A stretch of DNA of 48,942 nt from contig DATJPE010000082.1 in the NCBI GenBank assembly GCA_035506535.1, positions 1 through 48,942 on the forward strand. Reading direction: 5' to 3'. The stretch is from Actinomycetes bacterium. GTDB taxonomy: Bacteria; Actinomycetota; Actinomycetes; DATJPE01. The notes beneath the pieces are model-generated. The model did not search any database. It saw only the letters and a list, made by a program, of their open reading frames with translations, and was not told where the DNA came from. The stretch's first letter is position 1. Every line of letters begins with the position of its first letter. Below are positions 10,034-19,357 of the stretch, piece after piece. The translations under genes were made by a program, and so were the position numbers.

Positions 10034-11032
10034 GTGACGCCTCCGACGCCCGTCGAGCTCGATGTCGCAACCGCCGACGTCGACACCCCCAGCGACGTCG
10101 AACGCCTGCGCGAGAACAACGCCTCCAGCGGCGTCCCGACCACCGAGCGAAAGCACGCCTGGGAGCAGGTCGCGCTGGTCGGCTTCGTCGTCGTGCCCTT
10201 CCTCGCCCTGCTCGCCGCGATCCCGGTCGCCTGGGGATGGGGAATCGGGTGGACCGACCTCATCCTCGCGTTCGTGTTCTACGTCGTGTCCGGCGCGGGC
10301 ATCACCGTCGGGTTCCACCGCCACTTCACCCACGGGGCGTTCAAGGCCAAGCGTCCGCTGCGCATCGCGCTGGCGATCGCCGGCTCGATGGCGATCGAGG
10401 GTCCGGTCATCCGCTGGGTCGCCGACCACCGCAAGCACCACGCGCACAGCGACCGAGAGGGCGACCCGCACTCCCCCTGGCGCTACGGCGAGTCGTTCTG
10501 GGCGCTCACCAAGGGCCTCTACTACGCGCACGTCGGGTGGCTCTTCGACGTCGAGCAGACCAGCCGCGCGAAGTACGCCCCTGACCTGCTCAAGGACAAG
10601 GACATCGTCCGGATCTCCCGCAACTTCCCGTGGATCGTGGCCTTCTCGACCCTCGCCCCGGCCGTCATCGGCGGCCTGGTGACCTGGTCGTGGGTCGGCG
10701 CGCTCACCGCGTTCTTCTGGGCCGGGCTGGTACGGATCGCGCTGCTGCACCACGTGACGTGGTCGGTCAACTCCATCTGCCACGTCTACGGCACGCACCC
10801 GTTCAACTCCCGCGACCGTTCCGGCAACGTCAAGTGGCTGGCCCTCCCGTCCTTCGGGGAGTCGTGGCACAACATGCACCACGCGGACCCCACCGCGGCC
10901 CGCCACGGCGTCCAGCGGGGCGAGATCGACATCAGCGCGCGCATGATCCAGGCCTGCGAGAAGTTCGGCTGGGCCTATGACGTCCGCTGGCCCAAGCCGG
11001 AGCGCCTCGAGGCACGCCGCGCGACCACGTGA
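10034..11032 (+). CDS. Acyl-CoA/fatty acid desaturase, membrane di-iron type
   Basis: Introduces a double bond, probably Delta9, into saturated acyl chains at the membrane using a di-iron centre. The product is 332 aa. All three histidine boxes are present: GFHRHFTH, HRKHHAHSD and HNMHHAD. Two hydrophobic hairpins flank them (VALVGFVVVPFLALLAAIPVAWG; the region after RNFPWIVAF). I use GTG 10034, which has GGAAGG 6 bases upstream; GTG 10007 is possible. The stop overlaps the following TetR gene as GTGA, so enzyme and regulator form an operon under the tandem operator at 9965-9993. Confidence 0.93.
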   Translation: MTPPTPVELDVATADVDTPSDVERLRENNASSGVPTTERKHAWEQVALVGFVVVPFLALLAAIPVAWGWGIGWTDLILAFVFYVVSGAGITVGFHRHFTHGAFKAKRPLRIALAIAGSMAIEGPVIRWVADHRKHHAHSDREGDPHSPWRYGESFWALTKGLYYAHVGWLFDVEQTSRAKYAPDLLKDKDIVRISRNFPWIVAFSTLAPAVIGGLVTWSWVGALTAFFWAGLVRIALLHHVTWSVNSICHVYGTHPFNSRDRSGNVKWLALPSFGESWHNMHHADPTAARHGVQRGEIDISARMIQACEKFGWAYDVRWPKPERLEARRATT

Positions 11033-11703
11033 CCGAACCGCTCGACGAGGGCCCGCACGACGCGCCGGTCGAACCACGCCGTGAGCCGGTGCCGATCCCG
11101 CGCGGGCGGATGTCCGGGAACGAGCGTCGGGCGCAGTTGGTCGAGGTCGGGCGCAAGCTGTTCGCGCAGAAGGGGCTCGAAGGCACCTCGGTCGAGGAGA
11201 TCGCCAGCAAGGCCGGCGTCTCCAAGCCGGTCGTCTACGAGCACTTCGGAGGCAAGGAAGGCCTGTACGCCGTGGTCGTGGACCGCGAGATGCAGCGCCT
11301 GCTCGACGGCGTCACTGGTGCCCTCACGGGGGGGCATCCGCGAGAGCTGCTCGAGCAGGCGGCGATGGCGCTGCTCGACTACATCGACGCGGACCCGGAC
11401 GGCTTTCGCATCCTGGTCCGCGACAGCGGGGTCGGCTCCTCGACCGGAACCTTCGCCAGCCTGATCAGCGACATCGCCTCCCAGGTCGAGCACCTGCTGG
11501 CGACCGAGTTCAAGACCCGGAACTTCGACCAGAAGCTGGCGCCGCTGTACTCGCAGGCCCTCGTCGGCATGGTCGCGCTCACCGGCCAGTGGTGGCTGGA
11601 CACCCGCAAGCCGAAGAAGGCCGAGGTGGCCGCGCATCTGGTCAACCTCGCGTGGAACGGTCTGTCGCACCTCGAGGCCAAGCCCCAGATCCCGCGTTCC
11701 TGA
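11029..11703 (+). CDS. TetR family regulator, likely of the desaturase operon
   Basis: A 224-aa one-component regulator. After a 27-residue polar leader comes the TetR_N HTH (NERRAQLVEVGRKLFAQKG, then TSVEEIASKAGVSKPVVYEHFGGKEGLYAVVV); the rest is the helical ligand domain with GTFASLISDIASQVE. It is translationally coupled to the desaturase (GTGA). TetR regulators of desaturases commonly sense acyl-CoAs and autoregulate (family knowledge). The tandem CTACG/CGTAG operator upstream of the operon fits that model. Confidence 0.92.
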   Translation: MTEPLDEGPHDAPVEPRREPVPIPRGRMSGNERRAQLVEVGRKLFAQKGLEGTSVEEIASKAGVSKPVVYEHFGGKEGLYAVVVDREMQRLLDGVTGALTGGHPRELLEQAAMALLDYIDADPDGFRILVRDSGVGSSTGTFASLISDIASQVEHLLATEFKTRNFDQKLAPLYSQALVGMVALTGQWWLDTRKPKKAEVAAHLVNLAWNGLSHLEAKPQIPRS

Positions 11704-11707
11704 CCCG

Positions 11708-12496
11708 TCAGCCCGTGCCGTCGGCCCGTCGGCGGGCGACGGCGAAGAGGCGCCGGAAGGGCAGCACGGTCCCGTACGCGCGCTGCGGGTACGCGGTCCG
11801 CAGACGTGGCGCCAGGTCCGCCTCGAACTCGGCGGCCTCCTGCGCGTCGAGCACCGACAGGACCGGCCGCAGCGCGGTGCCGCGGACCCACTCGAGGACC
11901 GCGTCCCGTCCCTGCAGCACGTGCAGGTACGTGGTCTCCCAGGCGTCCACGTCGCAGCCGAGGCCGGCCAGCCGCTCGAGGTAGTCCTCCGGTGTCGCGA
12001 CCGCCGGTTCACGGGCCGCCTCCTGCCCCAGGCGCTCGCGCCAGCGTGGCTGCGCTCGTACCTCGGCGATCGCCGTGTGCGACGGCGAGGCGAAGTTCGC
12101 CGGCACCTGGATCGCCAGCCAGCCGCGCGGGGAGAGGGCGTCCACCAGCCGGCCGAGCAGCTCGAGGTGCCCGGGCACCCACTGCAGCAGCGCGTTGGCC
12201 ACCGCGACGTCGACCGCTCGTTCCGACGCCCAGCTGCGGACGTCGGCGAGCACGAACTCAAGGCGGGCGTCGATCGCGTGCTCCTGCGCTGCGGCCACCA
12301 TGTCGGGCGAGCTGTCGACGCCGGTCACCATGGCCCCCGGCCAGCGCTGCGCGAGCTCGGCGGTGAGGTTGCCTGGCCCGCACCCGAGGTCGACGACCCA
12401 CTGCGGGTCATCGGCGCCCACCCGCGCGAGCAGGTCGCGGAAGGGCCGCGCCCGCTCCGCGCCGTACCGCAGGTAGTGCTCCGGGTCCCACCGCAT
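11708..12496 (-). CDS. tam: SAM methyltransferase, trans-aconitate 2-methyltransferase-like
   Basis: A 262-aa class I methyltransferase. The N-terminus MRWDPEHYLRYGAERARPFRDLL is typical of Tam. Motif I is VVDLGCGPGNLTAELA (residues 34-49), the acidic end of motif II is TGVDSSPDMV, and DVAVANALLQWVPGH follows. Tam methylates trans-aconitate, an inhibitor of aconitase; the substrate here is inferred from similarity. It is convergent with the TetR gene, with four bases between stops. A dispersed palindrome lies upstream, in the space shared with the divergent MarR gene. Confidence 0.85.
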   Translation of the reverse strand: MRWDPEHYLRYGAERARPFRDLLARVGADDPQWVVDLGCGPGNLTAELAQRWPGAMVTGVDSSPDMVAAAQEHAIDARLEFVLADVRSWASERAVDVAVANALLQWVPGHLELLGRLVDALSPRGWLAIQVPANFASPSHTAIAEVRAQPRWRERLGQEAAREPAVATPEDYLERLAGLGCDVDAWETTYLHVLQGRDAVLEWVRGTALRPVLSVLDAQEAAEFEADLAPRLRTAYPQRAYGTVLPFRRLFAVARRRADGTG

Positions 12497-12608
12497 GGCC
12501 TCCGCCTCCGTTTCCCTCCGCTCCCCCGCCGCCTGCCGCGCCCGCCCCCTGCCGCCTGCCGCCTGCCGCGCCCGCCCCCCGCCGCGCCCTACTCCACCGA
12601 CTCTTCCG

Positions 12609-12657
12609 AATGAACGCGGCGTTCTTCCAATAGGTCTGCAAGAACGCCGCGTTCATT
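12609..12657. repeat. Dispersed palindromic repeat, family 1, copy 2
   Basis: An 18-bp perfect stem beginning AATGAACGCGGCGTT (12609-12626 with 12640-12657) and a 13-base loop holding TAGGTCTGC. It is the second copy of the element at 6391-6452. Here it lies between two divergent genes, so it cannot be a simple terminator for either. Confidence 0.9.
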
Positions 12658-12685
12658 GCAACGATCCCCCGGGTGACGGGAACTA

Positions 12686-12718
12686 TCTCGACGTCGAGAG
12701 ACCGCTCGTGACTAGGCT
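12686..12718 (+). promoter_or_regulatory. Palindromic operator and -10 box of the MarR gene
   Basis: TCTCGACGTCGAGA (12686-12699) is a perfect 14-bp palindrome. TAGGCT (12713-12718) is a good actinobacterial -10 box, and exactly 7 bases separate it from the GTG at 12726, the leaderless arrangement. The palindrome covers the expected -35 position, as expected of an autorepressor site. Confidence 0.75.
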
Positions 12719-12725
12719 CACCGGC

Positions 12726-13268
12726 GTGCAGGAGCAGTCCGGGCGGGACGCGCGGGACGAGGTCGACCGCCTCGTCGAGGCGTGGCAACGGGAGCGCCCC
12801 GACCTGGACGTCTCGCCGCTGCGGGTGCTGAGCCGGATCAGCCGCCTGGCCAAGCACCTCGACCGTGCCCGGCGCGCGGCCTTCGGCGCGCACGACCTCG
12901 AGGCCTGGGAGTTCGACGTCCTGGCCGCGCTACGGCGCGCCGGGCCGCCGTACGTGCTCTCGCCCGGCCAGCTCGTCGACCGGACCCTCGTGACCTCGGG
13001 CACCATGACCAACCGCATCGACCGGCTGCAGGCCGGTGGGCTGGTCGAGCGCCTCCCCGACCCGAGCGACGGCCGCGGCGTCCGGGTCCGGCTCACCCCC
13101 GCCGGAAAGGCGCGGGTCGACGCCGCCCTGGCCGACCTGCTGACGCACGAGCGCAGCATCCTGGAGGTCCTCGAGCCGGCCGACCGGGACCGGCTGGCCG
13201 ACCTCCTGCGCGACCTGGTGCACCCCTTCGAGGCCACCCGCGCCCCGGTGGACTCAGCGGGCAGCTGA
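12726..13268 (+). CDS. MarR family regulator (leaderless)
   Basis: A 180-aa winged-helix regulator. It shows RISRLAKHLDRARRAAFGAH, then the HTH and wing: LSPGQLVDRTLVTSGTMTNRIDRLQ and LVERLPDPSDGRGVRVRLTPAG. The family binds palindromes as dimers and often responds to phenolics or oxidants. I choose GTG 12726 because TAGGCT lies 7 bases before it; GTG 12708 would add six residues upstream of the -10 box. It is divergent from tam. The palindrome over its promoter suggests autoregulation; no target other than itself or tam is evident nearby. Confidence 0.92.
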   Translation: MQEQSGRDARDEVDRLVEAWQRERPDLDVSPLRVLSRISRLAKHLDRARRAAFGAHDLEAWEFDVLAALRRAGPPYVLSPGQLVDRTLVTSGTMTNRIDRLQAGGLVERLPDPSDGRGVRVRLTPAGKARVDAALADLLTHERSILEVLEPADRDRLADLLRDLVHPFEATRAPVDSAGS

Positions 13269-13352
13269 ACCCACGCCGAGCCGGACATCAACCAACGCCA
13301 GCCGGCATCAGCACGGCGTCGAGCGTGGCCTCGGCCCGACCTCGGCACGGCG

Positions 13353-14249
13353 TCAGCCGGTGTCCTCCACGACGCGGGCGCCGGCCACCGGCCCGTCGGC
13401 GCGGGCGACTGCGCGGCAGACGTCGGCCGCCGTCAGGGCGACCGCGAGATCCAGGGCGTGCTCCTCGTCACGGGCCAGGAAGGCGCACGTGGGGCCGGAG
13501 CCGGACACGATGGCGCCCAGCGCGCCGTACTCCTCGCCCACGTCGAGGGTCAGCCGCAGCCGCGGCCGCAGGGAGACCGCGGCCCGCTGCAGGTCGTTGG
13601 ACAGGGAGCGCCCGAGGGCCACGGCGTCGCCCGCGCGCAACGCCGACATGAGCGCGTCAGAGACCTCCGGCTCCAGCCCGATGGCGGCCAGCCGGTCGTA
13701 CTCGGCGTACACCTCCGCCGTGGACAGCCCGTGCTCGGCGAAGGCGAGCACCCAGTGGAACCGTCCCCGCGCGAGGGCGGAGGTGAGCCGGGTGCCCGTG
13801 CCGAGCCCGACCGCGGTCCCGCCGAGGAGCGCGAACGGTACGTCGGCACCGAGCCCCGCCGCCAGGGCCATCAGCTCGTGGCGCTCGAGGTGGGTCCCCC
13901 ACAGCGCGTCGCACGCGAGCAGCGCGGCGGCGGCGTCGGCCGAGCCGCCGGCCATCCCCCCGGCCACCGGGATCGTCTTGCGCAGCTCGAGGTGCACGTC
14001 GGCGTCGACGCCGGTGGCCTCAGCGAGGGCGAGCGCGGCTCGCACCGCGAGGTTGTCGTCGCCGAGCGGGACGTCGCCGTCGCTGATCCCGGACAGCGAG
14101 ACGCTCACCCGGCCCGATCCCGGGCTGGCCACCACCTCGTCGTAGAGGCCGACGGCGTGGAAGACGGTCACGAGGTTGTGGTAGCCGTCGGGACGTCTGG
14201 CGCCGACCGACAGCTGCAGGTTGACCTTGGCCGGGCTGCGCGCCGTCAC
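13353..14249 (-). CDS. ispE: 4-diphosphocytidyl-2-C-methyl-D-erythritol kinase
   Basis: Third kinase-step enzyme of the MEP isoprenoid pathway; a GHMP kinase. The 298-aa product opens VTARSPAKVNLQLSVGARRPDGYHNL and has the ATP loop PVAGGMAGGSADAAAALL near residue 95 and the GHMP C-terminal motif SGSGPT near 250. Start GTG 14249 gives the usual family N-terminus; GTG 14294 would add 15 residues and neither has a clear Shine-Dalgarno. It lies 56 bases after rsmA in the conserved metG-tatD-rpfB-rsmA-ispE order. Confidence 0.95.
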   Translation of the reverse strand: MTARSPAKVNLQLSVGARRPDGYHNLVTVFHAVGLYDEVVASPGSGRVSVSLSGISDGDVPLGDDNLAVRAALALAEATGVDADVHLELRKTIPVAGGMAGGSADAAAALLACDALWGTHLERHELMALAAGLGADVPFALLGGTAVGLGTGTRLTSALARGRFHWVLAFAEHGLSTAEVYAEYDRLAAIGLEPEVSDALMSALRAGDAVALGRSLSNDLQRAAVSLRPRLRLTLDVGEEYGALGAIVSGSGPTCAFLARDEEHALDLAVALTAADVCRAVARADGPVAGARVVEDTG

Positions 14250-14305
14250 CGCACGACGGTGGGCGGCGTGGATCGACCCGAGGTTGCTGGACACTGATCG
14301 AGACC

Positions 14306-15175
14306 CTAGGTCAGCCGAGCCTCGGCGAGCGACGTGAACTGCTCGAGGCTCAGCCGTTCGCCGCGCAGGCCGGGGTCGATGCCCGCCTGGCGCAGCAGCC
14401 GCTCCGCGGCCTCCGCCGAGCCGGCCCAGCCGGCCAGGGCGGCGCGCAGGCTCTTGCGCCGCTGCGCGAAGGCGGCGTCCACGACCGCGAAGACCTCCTC
14501 CCGGCTTGCTCTCGTCGCCGGCGGCGGACGGTGGTGGACGGCGACCAGCCCCGAGTCGACGCGCGGCGCCGGCCAGAAGACGCTGCGGCCGACGGCGCCG
14601 GACCGGCGGACCTCGCCGTACCAGCGCGCCTTGACGGACGGGACGCCGTACGTGCGGCTGCCGGGTTCCGCCGCCAGTCGCGCGGCGACCTCGGCCTGGA
14701 CCATGACCAGGGTCCGCCGAAGGCTCGGCAGCAGCTCCCACAGGTGGAGCAGGACCGGCACGGCGACGTTGTACGGCAGGTTCGCGACGAGCGCGCTCGG
14801 CTGGTCATCCGGTACGCCCTGCAGGCGCAACGCGTCCTCGGTCAGCACCGTGAGGCGGGGCAGCAGCGCCGGCGCGCGAGACCCGACGGTGTCGGGCAGG
14901 GCCGACGCGAGCACGGGGTCCACCTCGACGGCGACCACTCGGCGGGCGACCTCGAGCAGGCCGAGGGTCAGCGAGCCCAGACCGGGCCCCACTTCGAGGA
15001 CGACGTCGTCCGGACCGAGCTCGGCGGTACGCACGATGCGCCGCACGGTGTTGGCGTCGATGACGAAGTTCTGCCCGAGCTGCTTGGCCGGGCGAAGACC
15101 GAGTCGTGCTGCGATCGCGCGGACGTCGGAGGCACCGAGCAGCGGGGAACCCGCCGCCGGTGAGACCTCGCTCAC
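14306..15175 (-). CDS. rsmA: 16S rRNA dimethyladenosine transferase RsmA/KsgA
   Basis: Dimethylates A1518 and A1519 of 16S rRNA late in 30S assembly. The 289-aa protein has the signature [25 protein letters not shown] motif [16 protein letters not shown] near residue 57, and the catalytic [14 protein letters not shown]. The C-terminal helical domain contains [12 protein letters not shown]. The GTG start overlaps the rpfB stop as GTGA, indicating coupling with the resuscitation factor, a known actinobacterial arrangement. Confidence 0.97.
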   Translation of the reverse strand: MSEVSPAAGSPLLGASDVRAIAARLGLRPAKQLGQNFVIDANTVRRIVRTAELGPDDVVLEVGPGLGSLTLGLLEVARRVVAVEVDPVLASALPDTVGSRAPALLPRLTVLTEDALRLQGVPDDQPSALVANLPYNVAVPVLLHLWELLPSLRRTLVMVQAEVAARLAAEPGSRTYGVPSVKARWYGEVRRSGAVGRSVFWPAPRVDSGLVAVHHRPPPATRASREEVFAVVDAAFAQRRKSLRAALAGWAGSAEAAERLLRQAGIDPGLRGERLSLEQFTSLAEARLT

Positions 15176-16155
15176 GTGTAGAGCTGGGAACCGCAGACCG
15201 GCCAGGGGGAGGTTCCCCGGCGCTGGTAGAGCAGCTTGGCCCGCTTGGTCTGCTCGGCACGCGACGCATCGCGCGGGTTGCCCGTCCCGCCGACGGAGTG
15301 CCAGGTGCCGACCGAGAACTGATAGAGGCCGAAGTAGTCGCCGCCGCCGCCGACGGCGCGCGGGTTGTCACCGGACTCGCACACCGCGAGCGCGTGCCAG
15401 TTCAGGGAGTCGACGGAACGATGGCGCACGGTGCGCTTGGTGCCGTATCGCACGATGCTGGCGAGAGCGCCGCGGACGGTGGTCCGGTGCAGCACCGTCT
15501 TGCGGTACACCTTGCCGTCATGGAGCACGACCCGATAGGTGTACGCGACGATGCCGTTGCGACCGGATCGCACGAGCTTTGTCTTGCCCTTGGCCATCTT
15601 CGGGTCGGCCCGCCGGATGACCTGGTGGGCGACGGTGACTCGTGCGTGCTGGACCACATAGGTCACGCGGACGACGTGGATGTTCATGCCCGACCGCGTC
15701 GTCGCGGACTCTCCCGGGCGGACGAGGTCGTGGGCCCCGACGGTGACGTCCGCCTGTGCCAGTGCACCGCTGACGGTGTTCGCAGTGGTCATCAGTGACG
15801 TGGCCTGCCCGTCGTGGAAGACGTGGACGAGGTTCGCCGGGCGGGTCGAGGTCGAGGCGAGGGCGAGCGTGCGGGCCACCAGATGCTCGCCGGCCAGGCT
15901 GGGCTGCGAGGTGGCCAGGTCGCTCGAGGCCGAGTACGCCGTCACGGTGGCCGAGCCCGAATACGGCGCCGCCTCGTGCAGCGCTGCCGCGGAGTACGGC
16001 CCGGCCGCGCGTCGGTGCGACGCGGAGTCGGTGCCCGCGTGCAGGTACGCCGCCGTCCCGCCCACGAGGGCGGTGACGACGAGAGCGCGAGTCGCGAGCC
16101 CGGCGACACCGCCGGCTCTGCCCCGCGTCTCGTGCGGACGTACATGCGCGTGCAT
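15172..16155 (-). CDS. rpfB: Resuscitation-promoting factor, RpfB-like
   Basis: Secreted muralytic enzyme that helps resuscitate dormant cells. In the 327-aa protein a hydrophobic N-terminal segment ([19 protein letters not shown]) serves as signal or anchor. One DUF348 unit ([23 protein letters not shown]) is visible, where M. tuberculosis RpfB has three. A G5 domain follows (about 165-230, with [17 protein letters not shown] after it). The C-terminal lysozyme-like Rpf domain has the catalytic Glu in [12 protein letters not shown] and [20 protein letters not shown] 16155 ([12 protein letters not shown]) is preferred over an upstream start that adds ten residues. Confidence 0.95.
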   Translation of the reverse strand: MHAHVRPHETRGRAGGVAGLATRALVVTALVGGTAAYLHAGTDSASHRRAAGPYSAAALHEAAPYSGSATVTAYSASSDLATSQPSLAGEHLVARTLALASTSTRPANLVHVFHDGQATSLMTTANTVSGALAQADVTVGAHDLVRPGESATTRSGMNIHVVRVTYVVQHARVTVAHQVIRRADPKMAKGKTKLVRSGRNGIVAYTYRVVLHDGKVYRKTVLHRTTVRGALASIVRYGTKRTVRHRSVDSLNWHALAVCESGDNPRAVGGGGDYFGLYQFSVGTWHSVGGTGNPRDASRAEQTKRAKLLYQRRGTSPWPVCGSQLYT

Positions 16156-16404
16156 CAGGCTCCAGACCTCGCAGGGTCCGGGCACGGGAGGTGACCGAGG
16201 ACCCGTTCACGACGCGCGGTGGTGACTGCCACGATCGGGCGCCACGCAGTGGTGGATCGGGTCCGCACGGTCACCGGGGTGGTTCCCGACCCCGGCCGAC
16301 GACTCCGGCCGAACCTAGTCCACCGGCCGATGGGCGTACCACCCGATCAGAGGATTCTGTGGACTTCGTCACGCGATTCTGTGTGCCACCACGGGACGGA
16401 TGGT
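16156..16404. other. rpfB upstream region with paired direct repeats
   Basis: About 250 non-coding bases between tatD and rpfB. GATTCTGTG occurs at 16353-16361 and 16375-16383, 22 bases apart, about two helical turns, as expected for a dimeric activator site. The rpfB promoter should lie here. I looked for a c-di-AMP (ydaO) riboswitch and saw no convincing core. Confidence 0.5.
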
Positions 16405-17283
16405 TCAGATGTGACCGAAGGTGCGCGTGGTGGTCGCGTCGACAGCGCCGGCGAGATCCTCGACGGAGACGCCCTTGACCTCCGCCATGGCGCGCAACGT
16501 GTGCGGGATCAGGTACGAGGCGTTGGGCCGACCTCGATAGGGCGTGGGCGCGAGGAAGGGCGCATCGGTCTCCACGACGACCAGGTCCAGCGGCGCGACG
16601 ACGAGTGCGTCACGTACCTGCTGCGCGTTGCGGAAGGTCACCGTCCCCGCGAACGACATCACCCACCCGCGGTCGGCGCAGATGCGGGCCAGCTCCGGAC
16701 CGCCCGAGAAGCAGTGGAAGACGACGCGGTCCGGCGCGCCCTCGGAGTCCAGAACACGCACCACGTCGTCATGCGCGTCGCGGTCGTGAATCATCACCGG
16801 CTTGCCGTGGCGTTTGGCCATCTCGATGTGCCGGCGAAACGACTCCTCCTGGATCGGGCGCCCGTCCGGCGGAGTGCGGAAGTGGTCCAGCCCGGTCTCG
16901 CCGATGGCGCGCACGCACGGGTCGGACGCGAGATGGTCGATCTCCTCCCATGCCTGCTCGAGGGCGCTACGACCGTGCTCGGCGTACATCTGCGGCGCTT
17001 CGTTCGGATGCAGCGCGACGGTCGCCACGATGTGCTCGTACGTCGTCGCCGCGCGCACCGACCATCGCGAGCTGGGCAGGTCGCAGCCGACCTGCACGAT
17101 GCCGCGCACACCGACGGACCTCGCGCGGCGCAACGCCTCCTCGACGTCGAGCCATGTCTCGCCGTCCCCGATGTCGAGATGGCAGTGCGAGTCGACGACC
17201 TCGCGAGGCAACGGTTCCGGCAGCTCGGGATAGGTCTGGTCGCGAGAGCCGTCCCGCCGCTGCCGAACGGGCTCAGCCGTCAT
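16405..17283 (-). CDS. tatD: TatD family metal-dependent DNase
   Basis: A 292-aa TIM-barrel hydrolase of the TatD family, a 3'-exonuclease-type DNase that also may act in stress responses. Metal ligands are visible in order: VVDSHCHLD near residue 30, IGETGLDH (Glu) near 125, MIHDRDAHDD, FHCFSGG and the final catalytic Asp in VETDAPFLAPTPYRG. A 28-residue polar N-terminal extension precedes the barrel. It overlaps the DinB gene as ATGA and ends 249 bases before rpfB. Confidence 0.94.
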   Translation of the reverse strand: MTAEPVRQRRDGSRDQTYPELPEPLPREVVDSHCHLDIGDGETWLDVEEALRRARSVGVRGIVQVGCDLPSSRWSVRAATTYEHIVATVALHPNEAPQMYAEHGRSALEQAWEEIDHLASDPCVRAIGETGLDHFRTPPDGRPIQEESFRRHIEMAKRHGKPVMIHDRDAHDDVVRVLDSEGAPDRVVFHCFSGGPELARICADRGWVMSFAGTVTFRNAQQVRDALVVAPLDLVVVETDAPFLAPTPYRGRPNASYLIPHTLRAMAEVKGVSVEDLAGAVDATTTRTFGHI

Positions 17284-17750
17284 GCGAGACCCTGCCGAGC
17301 ACGACGGATCTGGTCGGCGTGGTCGTGTGCGTGGTCGGCGTAGATGCGCAACCAGTCGTCGATGGTGTAGGCGCCGGACTCCGAGTGCAGGCCGGCCCGC
17401 TCCCAGTCGATGTCGTCAGCCAGCGAACGCAGGATCTCGAGAGACGCGGCCCGCACCGCCGAGAACACGCCGAGCGCCGCGTCGACGGGACGATCGGCGT
17501 AGTGCAGCCGGACCGCCCATCCGGCCTCGTCGTATCCCTGGATCTGCGGCGTGCCCTCGTCGGCGATCAGTCGGCGCAGCCGCAGGTAGCTGTTCGTCTC
17601 GCTGTCGGCGAGGTGGTGCACCACCTGGCGCGCCGACCACTCCCCGGCCGCTGCCCGATCCATGTCCTCGGCCGACGCGCCCGCCAGAGCAGCACGAACC
17701 TGCGCGACACCGTCGGCGTAGCGAGCGAGCAGGTCCTCTCGGTCGTTCAT
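17280..17750 (-). CDS. DinB family protein
   Basis: A 156-aa four-helix-bundle protein of the DinB/YfiT type. The metal-binding histidines are recognisable: VHHLADSETNSYLRLRRL near residue 45 and HAHDHADQIRRAR at the end. Members are thiol transferases or unknown. It is locked between metG and tatD by ATGA overlaps on both sides, so it is co-expressed with a tRNA synthetase and a DNase; the substrate is unknown. Confidence 0.88.
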   Translation of the reverse strand: MNDREDLLARYADGVAQVRAALAGASAEDMDRAAAGEWSARQVVHHLADSETNSYLRLRRLIADEGTPQIQGYDEAGWAVRLHYADRPVDAALGVFSAVRAASLEILRSLADDIDWERAGLHSESGAYTIDDWLRIYADHAHDHADQIRRARQGLA

Positions 17751-19348
17751 GGTGCGGACTCCTCGTCGAGCCGCGGGAACAGCGCGGCGCCCTTGGCGAG
17801 CCGTGCTCCCGCACTCAGCTGCCCCCAGCGACCGGCGTCCTGGACCCGCTGGTCCGCGAGGTCCCCGAGCACCTCCTGCGCCCCGAGCATCGACCACAAC
17901 CGCTGCGACGCGGTCGGCATCGTCGCGTGGTGCAGGACGGCGACGACACGCAGACCCTCGGCGGCGGTGGCGAGGATGGTGCCGACGCGAGCACGTACGA
18001 CGGGGTCGGCGATCTCCTTCGCCAGCTTCCAGGGTTCCTGCGCCGTGAGATAGCCGTTCAACGTGGTCACCAGGTCTCCGACGGCGGCGATCCCGCCCGC
18101 GAAGTCGAGCACGAGGAAGCGCGCATCGGCTTCCGACGCCGCACGGGCCGCGGCGTCGGAGACATCGACCTCGGCTGGCGTGGGATCGACAGCCTCGGGG
18201 AGCACGCCGTCGAAGTAGCGGTCGGTCATGGCGGTGACCCGCGACGCGAGGTTGCCGAGCCCGTTCGCCAGTTCGGCGGTGTAGCGCGCGCTCATGTCCT
18301 CCCACGAGAAGGACCCGTCCTGCCCGAACTGGATCGCGCGCAGGAAGTACCACCGGAACGCATCGACCCCGAAGTGGTCGGTGATCTGCGACGGTGCGAT
18401 CCCGGTGAGCTTGGACTTGCTCATCTTCTCGCCGCCGACGAGCAGCCAACCGTGGGCGAACACCTTGCGGGGCAAGGGAAGTCCGGCGGCGAGCAGCATC
18501 GCGGGCCAGATGACGGCATGAAAGCGGAGGATGTCCTTGCCGACGAGATGGACGTCGGCGGGGAACGTGGAGGCGAACTTCTCCGCGCCGGGGCTGCCCT
18601 CGGGGTCGTCGAGTCCCACTGCCGTGGCGTAGTTGAGCAGCGCGTCGAACCACACGTAGACGACCTGCGTCGGGTCCCACGGAACCGGGATGCCCCAGTC
18701 GAAGCTCGATCGCGAGATGGACAGGTCCTCGAGGCCCTGACGGATGAACGACAGCACCTCGTTGCGCGCACTCGCCGGCTCGACCGCTTCCGGGTGAGCC
18801 GCGTAGTGGTCGAGCAGCGCGTCGGCGTAGCGCGAGAGCCGGAAGAACCAGTTCGTCTCGGACAGCTGCTCGACGGGACGGCGATGGATCGCGCACACGA
18901 GCTGGCCGGCGAACTCGCCTTCGCCCTCCACGAGGTCGCCCGGGAGCTTGAACTCCTCGCAGTGGATGCAGTACGGCCCCTCGTAGTCGCCCTGGTAGAT
19001 CTCGCCCTCGTCGTACAGCCCCTGCAGGAAGGTCTGGACGCGCTCGACGTGGCGGGGCTCGGTGGTACGGATGAAGTCGTCGTTGGCGATCCCAAGGTCG
19101 CGCCACAGCGGCCGCCACGCGGTGTCCACCAGCCGGTCGGCCCACGCCTGCGGGGTCTCGCCGTTGGCCTCCGCCGTGCGCAGCACCTTCTCCCCGTGCT
19201 CGTCGGTCCCGGTGAGGAACCACACGTCCTCGCCGCGCTGGCGATGCCATCGGGTCAGGACGTCGCCGGCCACCGTCGTGTACGCGTGCCCGATGTGCGG
19301 GGCGTCGTTGACGTAGTAGATCGGCGTCGTCAGGTAGAAGGCCTTCAC
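17747..19348 (-). CDS. metG: Methionyl-tRNA synthetase
   Basis: Charges tRNA-Met. The 533-aa class I enzyme begins MKAFYLTTPIYYVNDAPHIGHAYT with the HIGH motif as HIGH at residues 18-21. It has a reduced zinc knuckle (YCIHCEEF, VCAIHRRP), the KMSKS loop as GGEKMSKSKLTGI near 310, and an anticodon-binding helical domain. There is no C-terminal tRNA-binding extension, which fits the short MetS type. It is the first gene of the metG-DinB-tatD run and lies nine bases after the rsmI stop. Confidence 0.97.
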   Translation of the reverse strand: MKAFYLTTPIYYVNDAPHIGHAYTTVAGDVLTRWHRQRGEDVWFLTGTDEHGEKVLRTAEANGETPQAWADRLVDTAWRPLWRDLGIANDDFIRTTEPRHVERVQTFLQGLYDEGEIYQGDYEGPYCIHCEEFKLPGDLVEGEGEFAGQLVCAIHRRPVEQLSETNWFFRLSRYADALLDHYAAHPEAVEPASARNEVLSFIRQGLEDLSISRSSFDWGIPVPWDPTQVVYVWFDALLNYATAVGLDDPEGSPGAEKFASTFPADVHLVGKDILRFHAVIWPAMLLAAGLPLPRKVFAHGWLLVGGEKMSKSKLTGIAPSQITDHFGVDAFRWYFLRAIQFGQDGSFSWEDMSARYTAELANGLGNLASRVTAMTDRYFDGVLPEAVDPTPAEVDVSDAAARAASEADARFLVLDFAGGIAAVGDLVTTLNGYLTAQEPWKLAKEIADPVVRARVGTILATAAEGLRVVAVLHHATMPTASQRLWSMLGAQEVLGDLADQRVQDAGRWGQLSAGARLAKGAALFPRLDEESAP

Positions 19349-19357
19349 TAGGTCAGG

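Noticed and set aside
16156-16404. c-di-AMP (ydaO) riboswitch before rpfB
   Set aside because: Known upstream of some actinobacterial rpf genes, but no matching conserved core was visible in this short region.
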